Shown piece by piece: positions 24,128 to 29,539 of a stretch of 29,539 nucleotides of DNA (position 1 is the first letter of the stretch; each line of letters opens with the position of its first letter). Source of the DNA: Opitutia bacterium UBA4506. GTDB taxonomy: Bacteria; Verrucomicrobiota; Verrucomicrobiia; Opitutales; Puniceicoccaceae. Under the pieces are notes generated by a model. It made no database searches and was not told where the DNA came from. It worked only from the letters and a program-made list of their open reading frames with translations. The position numbers and the translations under genes are program-made. The DNA lies in the NCBI GenBank assembly GCA_002388665.1, contig DGMY01000095.1:1-29539 (forward strand), read 5' to 3'.

Positions 24128-27100
24128 ATGTCCTCCGATTTCAGCGAAGACCACCTGATCGAACAACCCGCCATCCAGCTCATGGAGCATGAGTTGGGCT
24201 GGAACTCGGTGAACGCCTACGACGAGTGGGCTTCGGGTGCAAGCAGCCTTGGCCGTGAGACGAAGCGGGAGGTGGTGTTGATCAGCCGGCTGAAGCCGGC
24301 GCTCCAGGCCTTGAATCCGGAGGTGCCGGAGCAGGCGATTGAGGGGGCGGTGGAGGAGCTGAGGCGGGATCGTTCGGCGCTGAGCTTGGTGGAAGGAAAC
24401 CGGGAGATCGACAAGCTGTTGCGCGGCGGAGTGAAGGTGACGATTCCGGATCGGGAGCGTGGCGGGCAGCGGACGGAGGTGGTGCGGGTGATCGATTGGG
24501 ACGATGCGGCGGCGAATGATTTCCTGCTGGTCTCGCAGTTCTGGATCACGGGCAATCTCTACACGCGGCGGACGGACCTGATCGGCTTTGTGAACGGGCT
24601 GCCGCTGGTCTTGATCGAGCTGAAGAAGCCGGGGGTGAATGTGCGTGAGGCTTTATCCAAGAACTTGGCCGACTACAAGGAGACGATCCCGCAGCTGTTC
24701 CACTACAACGGCTTCCTGCTGGTCTCGAACGGGGTGCAGAGCAAGATCGGCAGCCTGACGGCGGCGTGGGAGCATTTCGGGGATTGGAAGAAGGTGGCGG
24801 GAGAGGATGAGACGCCGGACATTTCGCTGAACACCCTGCTGCGCGGGACTTGTGAGAAGACGCGGCTGCTGGATCTGGTGGAGAACTTCACAAGGTTTGT
24901 AGATTCGAAGGGCGCGACCGGGAAGCTGATGGCGAGGAATCATCAGTATTTGGGAGTCAATCGAGCGATCGCGGCTCTACAAACCACCCTCACCCCAGCC
25001 CTCTCCCAGGGGGAGAGGGAGCAAGAGCTTCCGCAGTATCGGGGTGGGTTTGAGTTTGCGGGGATGATTGAGAGGGCGCGCGAGCTAAGGCAGAAGCAGA
25101 CTCCTGCGGAGGAGGTGCTGTGGGAGTTGTTGAGAGATCGCAGGTTTCTTGGGCTGAAGTTTCGGAGGCAGCATCAGGTCGGTGACTACATCACGGATTT
25201 CTTCTGCGCGGAGCATGGATTGATCGTGGAGGCAGATGGAGGCGTTCATGGGACCGTAGCTGTCGCCAAGAAGGACAAAATCCGAGATGCGGCGCTAACC
25301 TCACAGGGATTCAAGATCGTGCGACTGCCCAACGAGGTAGTTCAAAACCACACAGAAAGGGCCTTGGAGAGTATCGTTTCTGCACTCCCCTCTACCTCTG
25401 GGAGAGGGGCTGGGGGTGAGGGTGGAGAAACAATGTCCGCAAAACGCCGCAGCCCGAAGAATGGAATCGGCGTGTTTTGGCATACCCAAGGCTCAGGTAA
25501 GAGTTTCTCCATGGTATTCTTCGCCGAGAAGGTGTTTCGCAAGCTGGCGGGGAACTGGACTTTCGTGGTGATCACGGACCGGACGGAGCTAGACACGCAG
25601 ATCTACCGGACCTTCTCGACTTGCGGGGCGGCGTCGGAGCTGTGCCAGGCGACGAGTGCGAGCCACCTGCGCAAGTTGCTGACCGAGGACCATCGCTACG
25701 TCTTCACCCTGATCCACAAGTTCCGCACCGATCCGGGGACGCTGCATCCGGTGCTGAGCGAGCGGGACGACATCATCGTGCTGACCGACGAAGCACACCG
25801 CAGTCAATACGACACGCTGGCGATGAATATGCGCACGGCCTTGCCGAACGCGAAGTTCGTGGCCTTCACCGGGACGCCACTGATGGTTGGGGAGGAGCGG
25901 ACGCGGGATGTCTTCGGTGACTACGTGAGCATCTACGACTTCAAGCAGAGCGTGGAGGACGGGGCGACCGTGCCGCTTTATTACGAGAATCGGACCCCCG
26001 AGCTGGAGATCACGAACCCTGAGCTGAACGAGGAGATTTATCAGGTGATCGACGAGGCCGGGCTGGATGTCGATCAAGAGGACAAACTCAAGAAGGCGCT
26101 CGGGCAGCGTTACCATTTGATCACTCGCGAGGAGCGGCTGGAGGTCGTGGCGAAAGATATCGTGCACCATTTTCTGGATCGCGGATATCAGGGGAAGGCG
26201 ATGGTCGTATCTATCGACAAGCTGACATCGCTGAAAATGTATGAAAAGGTGCGGGCCGAGTGGGACGCAGAGAAGGCGCGGTTGATTGCTGCGCTGCAAG
26301 CCATGAATCCGACTCAAGCACAGTATTTGGTTTTGAATGAACGGCTCCGTAATTTGCAGGAGACGGACATGGCCGTGGTGGTATCGCCGGGGCAGAACGA
26401 GATTTCCGAGATGAAGGCGAAGGGCTTTGACATTCTGCCGCACCGGGAACGGATGGTGAGAGAGGACATGGAGACGAAGTTTAAGGATCCGGATGATCCG
26501 TTCCGCTTGGTCTTTGTGTGTGCGATGTGGTTGACGGGCTTCGATGCACCGAGCTGTTCGACACTCTACCTCGACAAGCCGATGCGCGGGCACACCCTGA
26601 TGCAGACTATCGCCCGGGCGAACCGGGTTTACGGCGACAAGGTAAACGGCCTGATTGTGGACTACGCCAATGTCTTTGAAGAACTGGAGAAGGCGCTGGC
26701 AATCTACGGTTCCGGCAAGGGCGGCGGTGAGATGCCGGTGAAGAACAAAACGGAGCTAATCGAAGCCCTGAAAATTGCCTTGGAGCAGGTGAAGGAGTTC
26801 TGCCGGAAGCAGAACATCGATTTGGACGCGGTGACGAATGACCCAGCAAAGCATTTTGTCGGGGCGGTCGAGCGTCTGGTAAGAATCGACCCAGTCAAGG
26901 ACGAGTTCCTCGCCAATGCCCGGGATGTTGAAAAACTCTACAAGGCTGTGATGCCGGATCCAATCATCCCGACCCTCGCACCGAAGGCACAGTTGATCGC
27001 CGAACTCGCCAAAGCGGTACGGGCGACCAAGGACCCGGTGAACATTACCGAGGTTCTCGGGGAAATCGAAAAGACCCTGGATGGAGCTATTGTCGCGGAA

Positions 27101-27727
27101 CCGTACGTTAGATCCGGGGAAAAGGGGAAAACGGTCGATCTAAGCCAGGTCGATTTTGAGGTGCTTGAGAAGAAGTTCGCCAAGAGCAAGACCAAGAACA
27201 CCCAGACCCAGCAACTGCGGGCTCTGATCGAGCGGAAGCTGAACAAGATGATCCGCCTGAACGCCACCCGCTACGATTTCCTCGACCGCTTCCAGAGGAT
27301 GATTGAGGAATACAACGGCGGAGCCCTCAGTATTGAGCAATTCTTCGAGCAGCTCGTTTCGCTCAGTCGCGACCTGAATGATGAGGAATCGCGCCACGTG
27401 CGCGAACAGATCACGGAAGAGGAGTTAGCGGTTTTCGACATCCTCACACGCCCAGGGCCGGATCTCGTTCCCCGGGAGGTCGAGACGATCAAGAAGGTCT
27501 GCAAAGATATGCTGGCAAAACTGAAAACTGAGCTTCTCGTTCTAGCCTGGCGAAACAAAAGGACCACGCGGGCGAAGGTGCGCGTGGAGATTGAAAAGAT
27601 GCTGGATGCCGGACTTCCCGAAAATTACACCGCAGATCTCTTCGAGCAGAAATGCGGCGCGATTTTCCAGCATGTCCTCGAAAAGTATCCCGATCAAAAC
27701 CAGTCCGTTTACCGCGCTACCGCCTAG
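24128..27727 (+). CDS. hsdR: Type I restriction endonuclease subunit HsdR with embedded DUF559 domain
   Basis: This 1199-aa restriction and translocation subunit is about 145 residues longer than expected. The N-terminal nuclease has D150-x13-E164-L-K166, the PD-(D/E)XK core. Residues ~287-432 are foreign: repeat-encoded ends around a DUF559/Vsr-like domain (~312-418; Y-I-T-D-F-F-C and V-E-A-D-G-G-V-H). The SF2 motor resumes with Walker A T-Q-G-S-G-K-S (453-459), D-E-A-H at 554-557, then T-G-F-D-A-P and Q-T-I-A-R-A-N-R-V motifs. The C-terminal ~350 residues are helical and bind the methylase. The frame stays open throughout, so a functional chimera is possible. With HsdM and HsdS it would cleave unmodified DNA after ATP-driven translocation. 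A divergent 5' copy lies 9.2 kb upstream. Confidence 0.96.
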   Translation: MSSDFSEDHLIEQPAIQLMEHELGWNSVNAYDEWASGASSLGRETKREVVLISRLKPALQALNPEVPEQAIEGAVEELRRDRSALSLVEGNREIDKLLRGGVKVTIPDRERGGQRTEVVRVIDWDDAAANDFLLVSQFWITGNLYTRRTDLIGFVNGLPLVLIELKKPGVNVREALSKNLADYKETIPQLFHYNGFLLVSNGVQSKIGSLTAAWEHFGDWKKVAGEDETPDISLNTLLRGTCEKTRLLDLVENFTRFVDSKGATGKLMARNHQYLGVNRAIAALQTTLTPALSQGEREQELPQYRGGFEFAGMIERARELRQKQTPAEEVLWELLRDRRFLGLKFRRQHQVGDYITDFFCAEHGLIVEADGGVHGTVAVAKKDKIRDAALTSQGFKIVRLPNEVVQNHTERALESIVSALPSTSGRGAGGEGGETMSAKRRSPKNGIGVFWHTQGSGKSFSMVFFAEKVFRKLAGNWTFVVITDRTELDTQIYRTFSTCGAASELCQATSASHLRKLLTEDHRYVFTLIHKFRTDPGTLHPVLSERDDIIVLTDEAHRSQYDTLAMNMRTALPNAKFVAFTGTPLMVGEERTRDVFGDYVSIYDFKQSVEDGATVPLYYENRTPELEITNPELNEEIYQVIDEAGLDVDQEDKLKKALGQRYHLITREERLEVVAKDIVHHFLDRGYQGKAMVVSIDKLTSLKMYEKVRAEWDAEKARLIAALQAMNPTQAQYLVLNERLRNLQETDMAVVVSPGQNEISEMKAKGFDILPHRERMVREDMETKFKDPDDPFRLVFVCAMWLTGFDAPSCSTLYLDKPMRGHTLMQTIARANRVYGDKVNGLIVDYANVFEELEKALAIYGSGKGGGEMPVKNKTELIEALKIALEQVKEFCRKQNIDLDAVTNDPAKHFVGAVERLVRIDPVKDEFLANARDVEKLYKAVMPDPIIPTLAPKAQLIAELAKAVRATKDPVNITEVLGEIEKTLDGAIVAEPYVRSGEKGKTVDLSQVDFEVLEKKFAKSKTKNTQTQQLRALIERKLNKMIRLNATRYDFLDRFQRMIEEYNGGALSIEQFFEQLVSLSRDLNDEESRHVREQITEEELAVFDILTRPGPDLVPREVETIKKVCKDMLAKLKTELLVLAWRNKRTTRAKVRVEIEKMLDAGLPENYTADLFEQKCGAIFQHVLEKYPDQNQSVYRATA
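24987..25422 (+). mobile_element. REP-bounded DUF559 cassette inserted in frame in hsdR
   Basis: This 436-bp unit has ends that are inverted over about 21 bp with two single-base length differences: CCCTCACCCCAGCCC at 24987 onward, and GGGAGAGGGG through GGGTGAGGG ending 25422. Between them is a coding segment of about 107 codons for a DUF559-type endonuclease domain: R-A-R-E-L-R-Q-K-Q-T-P-A-E, F-R-R-Q-H-Q-V-G-D-Y-I, and V-R-L-P-N-E-V. The same two end sequences, joined without cargo, make the 80-bp repeat in hsdM at 9499-9578. The inserted phase keeps hsdR open. No target-site duplication is obvious. Confidence 0.8.
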
Positions 27728-28312
27728 CTCCACAGTATTCGGAAATGCTTTTAGGTGCACCAATCCCAAGTGTTGATGAGGTTAATTCCTTTAAAGCTCC
27801 CTATATGCCAATGGCAAAGATTTTCATGACACTGTCTGGAGGAAATTAAGCCAGATCGTTCCAATGTCTAGAGGGAATAGAGTACACCCATGAAACGTGG
27901 GGAAAAGAGTAAACCTGAATTCTGCAGTCGAAGGGGAATGGGAGAGGGTTGCATCGGGTTTAGGTGGGGCTTTGGATTGGAAGGAATTCGAGTGTCTTCC
28001 GAGGAACGGATCGGTGTGGGTATGACGAGAAAATGCTGGCACCCCGGCCGGGGTGCGGTTCATTGCTGGGCGGGAGTCCGGTGGTGTCGCTACGCTCAAC
28101 CACCGGCTACTGGCTTTGATGCCTCCGGCATCGGATGATTTCCAAAGAGTGAAGGACACCCAGAAGGCTTGGGGGGAATGGGTGGCGAAGTCGGGGGCGA
28201 ATTTCCGTAGGTGTCCTCGGTATTTTTGTGTTTTCCGGTTGGCTAGTCTGGACGGCTGGTAACCTGCGCAGTGGTCCGGCCCGAGGGTGACGGCCCCATT
28301 CACCGTCATGAC
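27728..28312. repeat. Intergenic region with cluster of perfect palindromes
   Basis: No gene is recognised. At 28039-28056 lies a perfect 18-bp palindrome (GCACCCCGGCCGGGGTGC). 28078-28085/28099-28106 form CCGGTGGT/ACCACCGG. 28118-28123/28127-28132 form GATGCC/GGCATC. The three stems within about 95 bp look like one composite dispersed repeat. A further stem, TGACGG/CCGTCA (28288-28293, 28303-28308), lies just past the 3' end of the glycosidase pseudogene and could have been its terminator. A frame ending at 27849 is open but unrecognised. Confidence 0.6.
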
Positions 28313-29490
28313 CTACGAATCTTCATGCAGCTTGCGCAGGAGCGTGGCGACCAGGGATGTCCAGCCGGTTTGGTGGCTGGCTCCGCAGCCGCGGACGGTC
28401 TCGGGATCGAAATACTCGTAGAAGAGGACGAGGTCTTTCCAATGAGGATCCTCGGCGTAGGGTCGGTGCCCTCCATGGCAGGGCCGGGCGCCGTTGGCGT
28501 CGGGGCGAAAGAGATCCGCCATGCGGGAGGCGACTTGGATGGCGAGCTCCTTTAGTTGGATCGGAGAATCATTCTCTGCGGTCGTGGCCAACAGAGTATC
28601 TCCGTAGTAATCATCGTAGCGCAGGAGAGCTTCGATGAGAAGAAAGCTGGTCGAGAACGGCAGATCGGGCCCCGCCAATTGGAGTTGCCACCTAAGAGTC
28701 CGGAGTCGCTCTCGCCGGGTAGGTAAGCGACGCTGAGCGTCTCGTCGCCGACCGTAGTGCTGAGGGGTTCGCTTTCGTATCCGCGGGATAGGGACCGAAT
28801 CCCGTGGGGAGACAAAAACTCGGCCTCGTCGGTCATGTAGTCGAGGATGCGTTGCAGTCGGTCACGGGGGGGCGAGGGCCAGCAGGTAGTCCGTACTGCC
28901 CTCTCGCTGTTCCAGGGCTACGTGTCGCCCGAGCTCGTCGTTGTAGAACCATTCGAAACGACTCTTGAATCCGGGCAGGCGGTCGAGTGTTTCAGTCGAA
29001 AGGGGCATCGCCGCGATCAGGGGAAGCAATCCGACGAGGGAACGGGTATTCAATCGGCGGGATTCGCCATCTTCCGAACTGATTTGATCATAGTAAAAGC
29101 CGTCTTCCTCATCCCACAAACCGGACCCGCCGAAATGATTGATGGCCTCCACGATTTGCACGAAGTGTTCGAAGAATTTGGAGGCCATATCCTCGTAGGC
29201 GGTATTGACGGTGTCGTCTGGCTCACAGGCGAGGATGATGGAAATCTCGAGCATGTTCAGGCAGTAGAAAGCCATCCAGGCGGTCGCGTCGGCCTGCTCC
29301 AGTTTTCCCCCGATCATTTGCGGAACGCTGCGGTCAAAGACCCCGATGTTGTCGAGGCCGAGCAATCCGTCCTCGCCCCAGCGATAGGCGCGACTTCGGG
29401 AATGTTCATGGGGGAAGTAGCGCCAAGAGTCTCCATTGGGGGAGTAGTCCTCCCGAACGGTGGCATCCCTGCGATGAGGCACCCCCAGGC
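28313..29490 (-). pseudogene. MGH1/GH63-like glycosidase pseudogene
   Basis: This is the remnant of a large (usually ~850-900 aa) glycoside hydrolase with an (alpha/alpha)6 barrel. Starting at the right, the frame reads V-R-E-D-Y-S-P-N-G-D-S-W and R-S-R-A-Y-R-W-G-E-D-G. It then jumps directly to L-L-G-L-D-N-I-G-V-F-D-R-S, skipping roughly 450 residues; both joined segments are versions of a G-x-D-G-L motif, which suggests deletion by short homology. A run of seven C (minus strand, near 28865-28871) causes a frameshift; correcting it gives R-D-R-L-Q-R-I-L-D-Y-M. A second frameshift lies near 28670 (G-N-S-N-W-R-G-P-I then L-P-F-S-T-S-F). The C-terminus H-Q-T-G-W-T-S-L-V is normal. The 5' edge is unclear and runs into the window-end repeat. 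Confidence 0.82.
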
Positions 29491-29501
29491 CGGTTCGTGG
29501 T

Positions 29502-29539
29502 AGGCGCTGAAGCGACCTACCCACAGTGGGGCATGGCTT
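29502..29539. repeat. Right-end copy of the window-end repeat
   Basis: These 38 bases match bases 1-38 at about 34 positions, in the same orientation, including the CCTACCCACAGT core. The window ends inside this repeat, so the full extent is not visible. Confidence 0.7.

Noticed and set aside
14950..24477. Repeat of the hsdR 5' end as an assembly artefact
   Set aside because: The two copies differ at about one fifth of amino-acid positions and at many silent sites, so they are true divergent sequences.
25589..26593. 334-codon minus-strand frame within hsdR
   Set aside because: It lies antisense to the conserved helicase motifs of HsdR, is rich in Arg/His/Leu, and has no recognisable domain. 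It is a shadow.

Overview
The window looks like chromosome from a marine polysaccharide-degrading member of the Verrucomicrobiota, probably Opitutales/Puniceicoccales. This is inferred from three things: a cytoplasmic S1-type sulfatase, a decayed MGH1/GH63-like glycosidase, and many short palindromic repeats together with remnants that look like REP-associated tyrosine transposases. No rRNA, tRNA or CRISPR array was seen. Base composition is a mosaic: hsdM and most of hsdR are strongly GC-rich, while the genes nested among them are closer to 50 % GC.

Left part (1-7400): repeat-rich accessory DNA. Three copies (124-1015, 5262-5676, 6392-6838) of a decayed ~430 bp sequence, read here as the 3' part of a RAYT-type transposase gene, are interleaved with small modules. 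These are a broken GxxExxY (PD-(D/E)XK-like) gene with its own inverted-repeat ends inside copy A, an IS3-type transposase scrap, a cold-shock/DUF1294 membrane protein, a Fic AMP-transferase with a four-half-site palindromic region upstream, a sulfatase with a six-codon leader minicistron, and a Phd/VapC toxin-antitoxin pair exactly between copies B and C.

Central part (7400-27727): a type I restriction-modification locus (DUF6998-like protein, hsdM, hsdS, hsdR) swollen by nested defence genes. Between hsdS and the first hsdR sequence is a two-gene unit: an ABC-type ATPase with a CxxC zinc-hook motif and RloC/PrrC-like C-terminal residues, overlapping a gene with a DUF4365-like nuclease signature. 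Then comes a 5' fragment of hsdR (115 codons). It is followed by about 8.8 kb of cargo: an unknown 365-aa protein plus a DUF262/DUF1524/AlbA_2 fusion (GmrSD-like), a complete ABC-three-component (ABC-3C) operon, and an Xre-ImmA/IrrE + PIN toxin-antitoxin-like pair. A full-length hsdR then starts again with a divergent 5' end (about 79 % amino-acid identity to the fragment). This is what would be expected if an island had inserted in hsdR and carried a replacement 5' end.

The most unusual detail is in the full-length HsdR. A DUF559 (Vsr-like) nuclease domain sits in frame just before Walker A and is bounded by near-perfect ~21-bp terminal inverted repeats. The same repeat, without any DUF559 cargo, sits in frame in hsdM of the same operon. 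This looks like a REP-like mobile unit in both empty and loaded forms.

Right end (27728-29539): about 580 bp of non-coding DNA with a dense cluster of perfect palindromes, then a glycosidase pseudogene on the minus strand with one large internal deletion and two frameshifts. The last 38 bases of the window nearly repeat the first 38.
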